Shown here: positions 18,358 through 26,810 of the stretch, piece after piece | How positions within the stretch are numbered: position 1 is the first letter of the stretch | How the letters are laid out: each line of letters opens with the position of its first letter | Source: Vibrio lentus | Lineage (GTDB): Bacteria; Pseudomonadota; Gammaproteobacteria; Enterobacterales; Vibrionaceae | NCBI RefSeq assembly: GCF_030409755.1 | Contig: NZ_JAUFQE010000001.1 | Location: 1,736,001 to 1,800,000 of the forward strand | DNA: 64,000 nt | Direction of reading: 5' to 3' | Translations under genes and position numbers: made by a program | Notes under the pieces: generated by a model | The model's database searches: none | What the model was told of the DNA's origin: nothing | Seen by the model: only the letters and a program-made list of their open reading frames with translations

Positions 18358-19200
18358 GTGCGGTTGTTTTTACCTTTATCACTGTACTTACTCTTTGCTA
18401 GTTCTCTGGTTTATTCAGCGACTTCCTTTGCTACTGATACGCCGCAATATGTAAAGCCGCTCGCAACACAGAAGTCACAAGCGCAGAAGCTTGTAGTAGA
18501 TAAAATAGTTTCTGATGCAACGGCGATAGAAACCATCGTGTTTGAGTCAGCACCTTCTCACGCTCAAGCTCTCTCAACGTCTCCTACGAGCGCGAACTCA
18601 AACAATGTGATTGTTGTGGATGACGTTCTTGAAAGTGGCTCTGACGACAATTCTAACGACAATAAGAATAAGGTTGCTCAGCTTTCTCAAGGTTCATCGA
18701 AGCGCCCACCTCAAAGCTCATCTCAACAGTTTTACAACGTACCTAATATTGCTTCAGAGATAGACCCGCTACTTCAAGTAGTCACTTTGGTTAAGGTCGA
18801 TAAATCAAAGCGTCGAATGTACTTGTTTAAAGACGATGAGGTCGTACAAGAGTTTCGGATAGCCTTGGGTAAGCAGCCCAAAGGGCATAAGCGATTTGAA
18901 GGGGATAATCGAACCCCAGAAGGGCAATACAAGCTCGATTATATTATGGAAGAGTCTGATTTTTATCGTTCAGTACACATCAATTACCCACAATCCGCCG
19001 ACAGAGAGTGGGCGGAAAAACACGATCTGAGTCCGGGAGGAAATATCAAAATCCACGGCATCAAAAATGGTGAGCGCCGTTCGCCAAGTTTTATTCAAAG
19101 TTTTGATTGGACGGATGGTTGTATTGCTTTAACCAATCAAGATATGGATGCGTTTATTGAACTAGTTAAAATGGGCACTCCTATCCATATCGAATGGTAG
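18358..19200 (+). CDS. YkuD-family L,D-transpeptidase (YafK/ErfK-like), secreted
   Basis: The 280-residue protein starts with GTG behind TTAGGA and has a signal peptide (LFLPLSLYLLFASSLVYSA). A low-complexity S/N/Q-rich linker spans residues ~60-135. The YkuD catalytic domain follows: FRIALGKQPKGHKRFEGDNR, then the active-site histidine and cysteine in IKIHGIKNG and FDWTDGCIALTNQDMDAF. Such enzymes act on peptidoglycan, making 3-3 crosslinks or attaching or releasing Lpp. It overlaps the acetyltransferase operon and converges on a TSUP gene across a repeat array. Confidence 0.92.
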   Translation: MRLFLPLSLYLLFASSLVYSATSFATDTPQYVKPLATQKSQAQKLVVDKIVSDATAIETIVFESAPSHAQALSTSPTSANSNNVIVVDDVLESGSDDNSNDNKNKVAQLSQGSSKRPPQSSSQQFYNVPNIASEIDPLLQVVTLVKVDKSKRRMYLFKDDEVVQEFRIALGKQPKGHKRFEGDNRTPEGQYKLDYIMEESDFYRSVHINYPQSADREWAEKHDLSPGGNIKIHGIKNGERRSPSFIQSFDWTDGCIALTNQDMDAFIELVKMGTPIHIEW

Positions 19201-19213
19201 CCCCCAGATTTTT

Positions 19214-19290
19214 TACTCGTTCAGTTTAGATTTTCACTTACCCAGATTATGTTGCACTTACCGAGTTTAGGTGTTCACTTACCCAATTTA
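19214..19290. repeat. Degenerate 20-21 nt tandem repeat overlapping a stop codon
   Basis: The core CACTTACC(C/G)A occurs at 19235, 19255 and 19276, and a weaker copy (actcgttcagttta) precedes it at ~19215. In minus orientation the units read CTAAATTGGGTAAGTGAACA, CTAAACTCGGTAAGTGCAAC and AATCTGGGTAAGTG. The first contains the stop codon of the TSUP gene (19288-19290), so the array grows out of that gene's 3' end. Confidence 0.75.
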
Positions 19291-20025
19291 GACGAGTACT
19301 CGCCCTGCACTGAATATGGCTATCACCATCAGCAGGGCAATAGTGACTGGCTTGAATTTCTCTCCGCCAAATCTCTCGAACAATTTAGACCCGACATAGC
19401 CACCAAACATGCTGCTTGGCAAAAGTACAATCGTAAGCCAAACCACATCACGGTCGACTAATCCTGCTATCGATGCCGAGACAAACGCACTGGAATCAGC
19501 CAATACAAAGAACGCGATAAGACCGGCTCTGGCAATGTGAGGTTCGACTGGGCTTGCTAATGCATGTGTGCCAACTGGAGGCCCAGACATTGAAGCCGCG
19601 CCATTCATTACTCCAGCAAGGCTGCCGAGAATATAAGGCGCAAATCTAGGTTCACTTCGGTATTGAAAGCCTTTGTAGATCATAAGTGCAGACGCAAAGA
19701 TAAAAGCGCTGATGATCAAGATGATCGTGTCTTGGCTAACCGATTTGAGTAAGAGTAAGCCGACTGGAGTGAAGGCCAAACAAGGAATAAACACCTTTGA
19801 AACCCAGCGCCAGTTAACGTGCTTTCGAACCTTAGGTAGCAATTGAATATTGCCGAGTAGGTCGATCAACATGAAAACAGGAACCAGTTCGATAACAGGG
19901 ACGAATAGCGCGCTTAATGGCAATGCCACTAAGGTGAAACCGAAACCTGAGAAGCCACGAACAATAGCGGCGAAAATGAAGATTGCACCCAAAATTGGGT
20001 AAGTTGGACTAAAAATGAGATCCAT
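19288..20025 (-). CDS. TSUP-family membrane permease (TauE/SafE type)
   Basis: A 245-residue hydrophobic protein with two related four-helix repeats: FIFAAIVRGFSGFGFTLVALP in the first and GSLAGVMNGAASMSGPPVGT in the second. The SGFG and SGPP signatures are typical of TSUP anion exporters. It is a different subgroup from the TSUP protein at 3430-4191, since the two share little sequence. It is not obviously in an operon. The substrate is unknown. Confidence 0.85.
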   Translation of the reverse strand: MDLIFSPTYPILGAIFIFAAIVRGFSGFGFTLVALPLSALFVPVIELVPVFMLIDLLGNIQLLPKVRKHVNWRWVSKVFIPCLAFTPVGLLLLKSVSQDTIILIISAFIFASALMIYKGFQYRSEPRFAPYILGSLAGVMNGAASMSGPPVGTHALASPVEPHIARAGLIAFFVLADSSAFVSASIAGLVDRDVVWLTIVLLPSSMFGGYVGSKLFERFGGEKFKPVTIALLMVIAIFSAGRVLV

Positions 20026-20185
20026 AAATTAAGTAACCAATGAAGCTGTCTGAATAGAGCGAGCTAATGAAACCAAGTGAGTAGCGGAATGTACTCCTAC
20101 TCACTTGTGTTTGCTACCTAATTTTCAGGTTTATTGGGGTTAATTTTAATGTCTCTTGAGGCGTGCTTTTTCGGTATTCGCTCGG

Positions 20186-20905
20186 TCAATTTATAGAGCT
20201 AAATTGATTCGGAAAATCAGTGAATACAGCGTCTACTTTTGAGAGGAATTCGAAGTGAGACGGATCATTGACGGTGTAGCACCATGTTTGAATATTCGCT
20301 TCTTTTAACGTGTCGAGATCGTTCTGATCGACATGTTCATAGTTCATGTGACAACTGAACGCTTTTACCTCATTGATAAGCATTAGATCGGCTTGGGTCA
20401 GTTGCTCTGTGATCACGCCAACTCGGTATCTCGGTAAATGGTGAGCCATTTCAGCAACGACTTGGTGACTGAAGCTTGAAAGTAAGATCCTGTCGGTATC
20501 CAGCGTTGAGCGGATCAGTTCAGAGTGCAGAAGATCGACGACATGAGGCGCTTGGTGTTTGCTATCGACTTTAATTTCCAGATTAACACTCAGGTCATGG
20601 GCTTCAACCAAGCTCAACAACTCAGTGAGAGTCAGTATTTTTTCGCCAGTGAACTGTTCTGATTTCCAGCTACCAAAATCTAACAGGCGCAGCTCTGCCA
20701 AGGTGTGTTCATCAACACGGCCTTTACCATCACTACAACGTTCTAGTGTGTGATCGTGACAAACGACAAGTTGGTCGTCGAGAGTCACTTGAATATCGAC
20801 TTCGACCCACTTCAAGCCAAGGTTAGCGGCTTGCTCAATGCTTACTTTGGTGTTTTCTGGGTGAGTACCCGCCACACCACGATGACCTACGATGATAGAC
20901 GACAT
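20186..20905 (-). CDS. Cytoplasmic-type glycerophosphodiester phosphodiesterase
   Basis: This enzyme hydrolyses glycerophosphodiesters to glycerol-3-phosphate and an alcohol. The GDPD signatures are HRGVAGTHPENT at the N-terminus (catalytic His), KWVEVDIQVTLDDQLVVCHDHTLER (read in parts: metal-binding E and D, then catalytic H), and LEIK further on. No signal peptide is seen. ATG 20905 has AAGGA 6 nt upstream; the longer frame from 20938 adds eleven residues without homology. UgpQ is the closest well-known relative. Confidence 0.92.
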   Translation of the reverse strand: MSSIIVGHRGVAGTHPENTKVSIEQAANLGLKWVEVDIQVTLDDQLVVCHDHTLERCSDGKGRVDEHTLAELRLLDFGSWKSEQFTGEKILTLTELLSLVEAHDLSVNLEIKVDSKHQAPHVVDLLHSELIRSTLDTDRILLSSFSHQVVAEMAHHLPRYRVGVITEQLTQADLMLINEVKAFSCHMNYEHVDQNDLDTLKEANIQTWCYTVNDPSHFEFLSKVDAVFTDFPNQFSSIN

Positions 20906-21055
20906 AATTAATCCTTCTTTAAGACGCATCGTAAACATTTATTAAATATCAGTTTTCTCTATTACGCCAGAGCAATCGTGAAGCCAAATAGCCGTGTTGT
21001 GACCCTGCTAATGAAAGCGGTCGATTAGACTTGTCACCTCTAGTGATTCTCATCT

Positions 21056-21083
21056 ACGAAAAAGCCTCTCGATGGAGAGGCTT
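21056..21083 (-). terminator. Intrinsic terminator
   Basis: Stem AAAGCCTCTC / GAGAGGCTTT with a tetraloop and TTTTT on the minus strand, 42 nt beyond the stop of the 2OG-Fe(II) oxygenase gene. Confidence 0.88.
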
Positions 21084-21124
21084 TCGATGACATAGGTTCT
21101 GGATAATATAGAGATTGGACTGGC

Positions 21125-21727
21125 TTAGTGTGCGATGTCCAGTTGGTTGTCTTTCACGCCATTAATACGGAACCAACCCGCGATACTGAATCGCTCTGTG
21201 TTTGTCGGCAGTACCTCGTGTGGGAACTGTTCAGACAAGAATACCAACAGTCGCCCACCCTTTGGCGGAATGGTCGCGATGTGGTTGTCTTTTAGATCGT
21301 AAACCACGAGCTCCCCTGCATCTTCCTCAGACCATTCGTCATTCATGTAGAACACGGTGGTTAGGCGGCGGTTTTCGTTGCCTTTGAAGCAGTCTAAGTG
21401 CTTCTGGTAGAAGTCGCCTTCTTCGTATTTCGCAAAGTGCGCTTCGTATTCGAACAGACCTAAAAAGAACGCTTGGTTTGCTTCTAAACGAATTTGTTCC
21501 ATTTTGTCTAGAAACAGAGATGCTGGTTCGCCCATATCACGGCGCACCCACTGAATTTTGTCACTACGAATCGTAGCTTCTCGTGCTACATCATCGTTAC
21601 GGCCGATCCTAGCCTTTTTCCAGTTCTCTGGAATGCAATCCCTCAATGCCACTACTTCTTCGTGAGTTAAGAAGTCATCCCAAACAAAGTAACCTTGGGT
21701 AGAAAGAGCATCGATTAATTGGTTCAT
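21125..21727 (-). CDS. 2-oxoglutarate/Fe(II)-dependent oxygenase (prolyl 4-hydroxylase type)
   Basis: The 200-residue protein has the double-stranded beta-helix motif of Fe(II)/2OG dioxygenases: iron ligands HLD (in QKHLDCFKGN) and the distal H in EQFPHEVLPT, then the 2OG-binding arginine in RFSIAGWFRING. The middle strand TTVFYMNDEWSEEDAGELV is typical of P4Hc-domain proteins. Related bacterial proteins hydroxylate proline in proteins such as EF-Tu or act on small molecules. I place the start at ATG 21727 with GAG upstream; a GTG at 21736 is possible. Confidence 0.88.
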   Translation of the reverse strand: MNQLIDALSTQGYFVWDDFLTHEEVVALRDCIPENWKKARIGRNDDVAREATIRSDKIQWVRRDMGEPASLFLDKMEQIRLEANQAFFLGLFEYEAHFAKYEEGDFYQKHLDCFKGNENRRLTTVFYMNDEWSEEDAGELVVYDLKDNHIATIPPKGGRLLVFLSEQFPHEVLPTNTERFSIAGWFRINGVKDNQLDIAH

Positions 21728-22124
21728 GTATAGCACTCAGACAATAAATTAGAGGCGCATATATAGTCCGAATAACTCAGGTCAACAAATCACATGTTTT
21801 GTCGTCACGATAAATGGTGCTGAGCGCTTAAAGCGTAAGGCTTGTTGAGCAAGGTTTTCGGTAATGTGAGCATTCAATAATGCTGAAAAATATCGGATGA
21901 AATTGATGTTCATCTTTGGAATTTTTTCCCATTCTTCTGAGTTGAATTGGATTTGAGTAACATTGGTTTTGAGTAATTGAGTAATTGAGTAATTGAGTGG
22001 ATACCAATGGAAATCTTGATTCGAGCTGTCTATCTGGTTTTAGATTGTTGCTTTTAACAAAATGATCACAATTGATGGTGAGTTTGCTATTGTATAGGTC
22101 TGACCAGTTGGTTTATCACAAGGG
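21728..22124. other. Long intergenic region with an 8-nt repeat
   Basis: Nearly 400 bases separate the divergent oxygenase and metallohydrolase genes. Apart from the tandem octamer array at 21953-22000 and AT-rich promoter-like sequence, nothing coding is supported. Confidence 0.5.
21953..22000. repeat. Tandem octamer TTGAGTAA
   Basis: TTGAGTAA occurs at 21969, 21977 and 21985 in exact tandem, followed by TTGAGT at 21993, with one more separate copy at 21953. It lies 125 bases upstream of the metallohydrolase start. Confidence 0.9.
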
Positions 22125-22919
22125 GTGGGTTTGCAGCTGCATACCATTAAAGGTTACATCCAAGATATGTACTTGGTGGAGTACCCAGACAAATTACTGT
22201 TACTTGATGGCGCATGTCGAGCTGACATCCCGCATTTGAAGGGTTTCATCGAAACCGAGCTGATGCGTGATTTTTCTGATTTACATACGGTTGTGGTTAC
22301 GCACATGCATCCCGATCACGCAGGGGCAGCGCACAAGCTCAGAAAGCTGACGAATTGTAATTTGGTTGCAGCAAACCGAGATAAGGATTGGTATCACGGC
22401 ATCGATGGCATATTGATGCATTTGACCGATCTGGCATTGGCACGCTGGATGGCGAACCGATTAGGGAAGCCTAAAGCAAATCTATGGTATTCAAGGAAGT
22501 TAAAGCCGGACTATAAGCTGTCGGATGGTGATAGCATTCCTGGCTTTGATGATTGGTTGGTTCTGGAAACGCCAGGCCATACCGACAGAGATCTTTCTGT
22601 CTATTGTCCATCACACAGTGTCGCCTATGTGGCGGACTTAATGGTTGAGGTCAAAAAGAAGCTGATTCCGCCTTTTCCAATTTTTCATCCCAATAAGTAC
22701 CGAGAGTCGGTATCCCGTATTTATAACATGCAGCTCGACACTTTGCTGGTGGCGCATGGGGGGCAAGTGAATTTGAGTGAGCAAGCGTTTGAACATCTGT
22801 TGATGAGTGCGCCAAGAAGGCCTGTGACACATTGGCGAGTAACTAAAATTAAACTCAAAGGTTTGGTTAAATCTGTTTGGCGGTTTGGGTTTAACGATAA
22901 AAAGAATCGCCATAAATAA
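22125..22919 (+). CDS. MBL-fold metallohydrolase
   Basis: The metallo-beta-lactamase fold is shown by the HxHxDH motif in VVTHMHPDHAGAAHK, the later ligand H in LETPGHTDRDL, a D in VAYVADLMVE and a final H in LLVAHGG. Length is 264 residues. The longest frame begins with GTG 22125, but AAGGGG lies only two or three bases before it; TTG 22131 is better spaced. No signal peptide is seen, so it acts in the cytoplasm. The substrate is unknown. A strong terminator follows. Confidence 0.85.
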   Translation: MGLQLHTIKGYIQDMYLVEYPDKLLLLDGACRADIPHLKGFIETELMRDFSDLHTVVVTHMHPDHAGAAHKLRKLTNCNLVAANRDKDWYHGIDGILMHLTDLALARWMANRLGKPKANLWYSRKLKPDYKLSDGDSIPGFDDWLVLETPGHTDRDLSVYCPSHSVAYVADLMVEVKKKLIPPFPIFHPNKYRESVSRIYNMQLDTLLVAHGGQVNLSEQAFEHLLMSAPRRPVTHWRVTKIKLKGLVKSVWRFGFNDKKNRHK

Positions 22920-22921
22920 TT

Positions 22922-22948
22922 AAGGCCAGTCTCAAAGACTGGCCTTTA
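22922..22948. terminator. Bidirectional intrinsic terminator
   Basis: Eleven-base stem aaggccagtct / agactggcctt with loop caa between convergent genes; T-runs follow on the plus strand and A/T-rich sequence on the minus strand. Confidence 0.88.
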
Positions 22949-22994
22949 TTAATACGCGTTGTTGACTCACTATTTGAGCTGTGGAGCAGTTCAA

Positions 22995-23423
22995 TTAGTG
23001 AGAAATTAGAAATTCGCCCGCTGGGTCAACAATCACTTTGTCGCTCATGCCTTGACGACCAAGCAGCATCATATAAGTCATATCCTGACGGTTGCTTAGT
23101 GTGATATCGATAGGCCATTCCTGACCACCAATTTTTAGCATGGTTTCAATCACACAACGGTGTTCAACTTCACCATTCGATGATTTGATTCTTTTACTTG
23201 TTTTCAGCTTGGCCTTGCAGCGCACTGTTTCTTCTAGGTGGTAAACGTCTGGGTGAAGATCGAACTCTACGAAGTTTTCACCATCTGTTTTTACACATAG
23301 TAGATTGTCTACGTGTAGAGAAGAGGTTTGAGCCCCTGTATCAACACGCGTATGTAGTCCAGTTATCCCTAACTCTGGTAAGCAAAGTGCTTCTGTATTC
23401 CCTATGATCATTTTATTGTTCAT
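22995..23423 (-). CDS. ATP-dependent zinc protease family protein (RimB-like)
   Basis: This 142-residue protein belongs to the small retropepsin-like family annotated as ATP-dependent zinc protease, with the aspartate motif in LHTRVDTGAQTSSLH and the family segments VRCKAKL, RCVIETML and MLLGRQGM. It lies 32 bases behind rimK on the same strand. In Pseudomonas the homologous RimB is encoded with RimK and modulates ribosome glutamylation. ATG 23423 has GGA about 8 nt upstream and is preferred over the ATG at 23438. Confidence 0.88.
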   Translation of the reverse strand: MNNKMIIGNTEALCLPELGITGLHTRVDTGAQTSSLHVDNLLCVKTDGENFVEFDLHPDVYHLEETVRCKAKLKTSKRIKSSNGEVEHRCVIETMLKIGGQEWPIDITLSNRQDMTYMMLLGRQGMSDKVIVDPAGEFLISH

Positions 23424-23455
23424 GTTTTTTCCAATCATGAGTAAACGGCGTTTAA

Positions 23456-24361
23456 TCAGCCTTTGCCACGAGTACGGTTAGCGTTTGGTTTTGCATTTTT
23501 TTCGATGAATCCGAAAATCATGTCTGCTACATCTTTACCTGTCGCTTTCTCGATACCTTCTAGGCCTGGAGAAGAGTTCACTTCCATTACAACAGGGCCA
23601 TTCTTAGATTGTAGAATATCGACACCACATAGGTTTAAACCCATGATTTTAGCTGCATTGATCGCTGTAGCGCGCTCTTCTTTGGTTAGTTTAACCAGTT
23701 GAGCTGTACCGCCACGGTGCAGGTTAGAGCGGAATTCACCCTCACCAGCTTGGCGTTTCATTGCTGCAATAACCTTGTTACCCACAACAAAACAACGGAT
23801 GTCTGCGCCATTAGCTTCTTCAATGAACTCTTGAACCAAGATGTTCGCTTTTAGGCCCATGAATGCTTCGATAACGCTTTCTGCTGCTTTGTTTGTTTCT
23901 GCTAGAACCACGCCGATACCTTGAGTACCTTCAAGAAGCTTGATAACCAGTGGCGCACCACCTACGTTTTTGATCAAGTCTTGAATTTTGTCTGGGCGGC
24001 TAGCGAAACCTGTTTTTGGTAAGCCAATACCTTTACGAGACAACAATTGTAGTGAGCGCAGTTTATCGCGAGAACGACTGATTGCTACTGACTCATTGAT
24101 ACAAAAAGTGCCCATCATTTCGAATTGGCGAACAACCGCAGTGCCGTAAAAGGTAATGGAAGCGCCAATACGTGGAATAACAGCATCGTATTGAGGTAGC
24201 TCTTCACCCATGTAGCGAATCTTCGGATTGTTACTCGCGATATCTATATCACAGTGCAGCGTGTCGATAACATCGACCTGGTGACCACGAGCTTCTCCTG
24301 CCGCTTTTAAGCGAGAAGTAGAGTATAGATTTTCGTTGCGAGAAAGAATTGCGATACGCAT
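23456..24361 (-). CDS. rimK: Ribosomal protein S6--L-glutamate ligase
   Basis: RimK is an ATP-grasp ligase that adds glutamates to the C-terminus of ribosomal protein S6. The 301-residue protein starts [18 protein letters not shown] and has the ATP-grasp elements [38 protein letters not shown] and [18 protein letters not shown], all typical of RimK. It heads a two-gene unit with the RimB-like protein. Ligase activity may be tuned by cyclic-di-GMP, as reported for Pseudomonas RimK; that is inference here. Confidence 0.95.
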   Translation of the reverse strand: MRIAILSRNENLYSTSRLKAAGEARGHQVDVIDTLHCDIDIASNNPKIRYMGEELPQYDAVIPRIGASITFYGTAVVRQFEMMGTFCINESVAISRSRDKLRSLQLLSRKGIGLPKTGFASRPDKIQDLIKNVGGAPLVIKLLEGTQGIGVVLAETNKAAESVIEAFMGLKANILVQEFIEEANGADIRCFVVGNKVIAAMKRQAGEGEFRSNLHRGGTAQLVKLTKEERATAINAAKIMGLNLCGVDILQSKNGPVVMEVNSSPGLEGIEKATGKDVADMIFGFIEKNAKPNANRTRGKG

Positions 24362-24574
24362 GGCGTTTCCTTAGTTAATACCTGATTGGTAACTGCAAAT
24401 AAATTAGTTGTTAGCTGAGCTTTCAGTTTTTCTGAGGCTCCTTGCTTGCTTCGGGGCGAACCTTAAGGCTTTTCGTTTAACTAAGAAAACGAATTAAATT
24501 TGTCGAGTCGATAACAGAAATTTATCGTATGCGTGAGTGATTGGTACAGCAGGGTTTAGAGGGCGTTTTGAATG

Positions 24575-24638
24575 GAAAAGCGAGTTGAGACCTAACTCAT
24601 ATTGGGGGTAGGAGCATATTAGGTTGTACTCAACTCGC
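24575..24638 (-). terminator. Terminator hairpin with C-rich apical loop
   Basis: Outer stem GCGAGTTGAG / CTCAACTCGC (10 perfect pairs) and inner stem ACCTAA / TTAGGT enclose a 23-base loop. On the minus strand TTTTCC follows directly. This is the 3' end of the candidate sRNA. Confidence 0.8.
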
Positions 24639-24662
24639 GTTAACTCGGTGCTTAAAAGTGTA

Positions 24663-24761
24663 CTAATAACGCCAGTTACATAGCTCTATAAGTGTTCGTA
24701 GTGCTTCTCTTTCGAGCTTGCTACAGGTGCTTTTAAGCTTATTAAGATAGTATTTTCTCAT
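24663..24761 (-). CDS. Small basic protein, 32 residues (SgrT-like candidate)
   Basis: ATG 24761 has GAGAAG about 8-9 nt upstream, and TAG at 24663 closes a 32-codon frame. The peptide begins MRKYYLNKLKS and ends LIELCNWRY. It is short, basic and amphipathic, with a leucine-rich second half. E. coli SgrT (43 residues), encoded inside SgrS, inhibits the glucose PTS transporter and also starts with Met-Arg followed by polar and aromatic residues. The resemblance is from memory and weak; position beside sgrR is the main argument. Confidence 0.5.
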   Translation of the reverse strand: MRKYYLNKLKSTCSKLEREALRTLIELCNWRY

Positions 24762-24964
24762 GATGATTACTTCTCTTGTATTAGGCTTTGGTGGGAACTC
24801 AAAGTTCCTTGTTGACCCATTAATTATGGTCATTTAATAGGAAGTAATAAACAGATGGTTTTTTACTAAGTTGTTCCTGTTTTTGTCTTTTAGCGCTACT
24901 TTTTGGCCGATGTGTTTTATAATGGGCTTAATCAGGAAGGTTTTTTTCTAAAAAGGTTCATTAT

Positions 24965-26749
24965 TTGTCTGATCTAAACATGATGCGTTACTACACAAGG
25001 CTAGATTCGTTTGAGCCTAACCTCTCACATTCGGTTACCTTAACTGAGGTGGCAGACAAGCTGTTCACCAGCTTGCGCCATGCACGAACTTTGTTAGGCA
25101 AGATGCATCAGGCTGAATGGTTGGTGTGGGAACCAAAAGTCGGCAGGAATCAACGTTCTAATCTGACTTTACGTTTTAGCAATCAAGAATTGACTCAACA
25201 TGTTGCTAGTAAACTGATAGAGCAGGGCAAATACGAAAAAGCACTCTCAATTCTAGACAACGACCGCGCGATATTTGGCTCTCTCCTCCAAGAAACCTCT
25301 GGCGCGACGATGCGTGAAGGGCTGCTGCACGTTCAATTAACCTATAAACGTAAGTTTGAAGACCTATTTCCGCATCATATTCACCGCAGTAGCGAACGAT
25401 TTTTGATCAGGCAAGTGTTCAGTTGCTTAGTCACTTGTAATGGCAAGGGCAAGTTGAAGTCTGAACTGGCGCACCATTGGGAATATGATGCTGAAAAATT
25501 AGTTTGGACTTTCTATTTGCGCCCTGGCTTAACCTTCCACGATGGTCAACCCGTCGACGCCAAGCAACTCGTGTCGTTATTTACCGCCTTACAACCGCTA
25601 CCTTTCTATCAGACAGAGTTAGCCCATGTTGCTTCGGTTTACAGTGAACAGCCGTTAAGGATCAGCTTCCAATTGACCAAAGCAGACACCGGCTTTGCGG
25701 GCTTATTGGCTGGCGTTAAGTATTCGATTCAACCTGCTGCGCAAGTGACTCGTGAGCCATCGCCCTTAAATTCGGTGTCTCATGCCGTGATTGGAACCGG
25801 TCCATTTAAAGTGGTTGAGACTAATAACGAACGTATAAAACTTGCCGCGTTCGAACATTATTACGGGTGTCGTTCCCTGACGGATGAAGTGACGATTTGG
25901 CAATTCGAAGAGTCGATGACGGGCAGTGCTCGCTTTGATGACAGCCAAATGCAGGTGTCACCTTATGAAGATTCGTCTTGTTTTCATCAACTCGGAAAAA
26001 GCGACGCGAAGCTGGTGTCGGCTGAAACTGATGGCCTTCGTAGCCGAGTCGAGGATGGGTGTCTGTTTATCCTATTCAATCAGAACTTAGCGGCTAGCCC
26101 ACTAAATAATGAGCAGCGAAAATACCTTTCAGAACTGACCAACCCACAAGCGATTTTGTCTCAGTTGGAACGTAACAAGGGTTTGTTTAGTGTCTCTTTA
26201 GCTCAAAACATACTGCCAAGTTGGCAGGAGTTGTATCGAACGCCTGCGAAAGAGACGCAACTGCCGAAAAAGATGAGTATTGCAGTTTACGACTATTATG
26301 CGTTGCATCGATGTGCTATCTGTGTGTCAGACATACTCAAGCGATATGGCGTGGAAGTGGAGGTGAATACTTATAGCTTTCGCGAACTGGCGCAGCTCTC
26401 TCAAAGTGGCGATTTAAAAGAAGACTTGGTGCTGTGTAACTTGAACCTAGACGACAATGCGCCATCTTCGCTGTTCTCGTGGTTGATGAATGACCCTGTT
26501 TTGCACTCGGCACTAGGTGAGATGAACAGTGATTGGCTCAAACAGCGCTTAGATCATCATAAAGCCTCGGTTGAACTGCCGAATTACTTGGCAGAGTTGG
26601 AGCCCGTTGCATCGACGTTGATTTCTGATTATTGGTTAGTGCCTATGTTCCATCATCTACAAACCGTGCGTTTCCAAGGCATTTTGAAAAATGTGGCCAT
26701 CACCAACTGGGGGTGGCCAGATTTCAAAAATGTATGGTCTGCTGATTAG
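24965..26749 (+). CDS. sgrR: SgrR-family transcriptional regulator
   Basis: SgrR senses sugar-phosphate stress and activates sgrS in enteric bacteria. The 594-residue protein has an N-terminal winged helix (residues ~15-70: TLTEVADKLFTSLRHARTLLGKM) fused to a solute-binding domain of the oligopeptide-binding type (VWTFYLRPGLTFHDGQPVDA, IGTGPFKVVE). This DNA-binding plus SBP layout is specific to SgrR. The start is TTG 24965, with AAGG 8 nt upstream; ATG 24980 is an alternative. A -10-like TATAAT lies at 24918-24923. Confidence 0.92.
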   Translation: MSDLNMMRYYTRLDSFEPNLSHSVTLTEVADKLFTSLRHARTLLGKMHQAEWLVWEPKVGRNQRSNLTLRFSNQELTQHVASKLIEQGKYEKALSILDNDRAIFGSLLQETSGATMREGLLHVQLTYKRKFEDLFPHHIHRSSERFLIRQVFSCLVTCNGKGKLKSELAHHWEYDAEKLVWTFYLRPGLTFHDGQPVDAKQLVSLFTALQPLPFYQTELAHVASVYSEQPLRISFQLTKADTGFAGLLAGVKYSIQPAAQVTREPSPLNSVSHAVIGTGPFKVVETNNERIKLAAFEHYYGCRSLTDEVTIWQFEESMTGSARFDDSQMQVSPYEDSSCFHQLGKSDAKLVSAETDGLRSRVEDGCLFILFNQNLAASPLNNEQRKYLSELTNPQAILSQLERNKGLFSVSLAQNILPSWQELYRTPAKETQLPKKMSIAVYDYYALHRCAICVSDILKRYGVEVEVNTYSFRELAQLSQSGDLKEDLVLCNLNLDDNAPSSLFSWLMNDPVLHSALGEMNSDWLKQRLDHHKASVELPNYLAELEPVASTLISDYWLVPMFHHLQTVRFQGILKNVAITNWGWPDFKNVWSAD

Positions 26750-26810
26750 CTTTAAGTCTTGCTGAAAAATTCAGGTTACTAGTTTTTCTAGGACGACTTA
26801 AATTTTGAGA

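Larger units (their letters stand above)
24575..24820 (-). ncRNA. Candidate SgrS-like dual-function sRNA, divergent from sgrR
   Basis: A ~245-nt minus-strand unit lies upstream of sgrR in the position and orientation of E. coli sgrS. A 5' hairpin (24794-24808, GGAACT / AGTTCC) comes first. Then comes a 32-codon ORF with its own ribosome site, and then a long 3' hairpin ending in TTTT (24575-24638). The hairpin's apical loop displays CTCCTACCCCC (24604-24614), complementary to Shine-Dalgarno sequences and a plausible seed. A -10-like CATAAT or TATTAA on the minus strand near 24824-24839 would place the 5' end near 24820. The limits are approximate and transcription is not proven. Confidence 0.55.

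Noticed and set aside
19200..19290. Solo end of an IS21-like insertion sequence, which also has internal repeats
   Set aside because: No transposase remnant, no target duplication, and the units overlap a stop codon like the other local arrays in the window.
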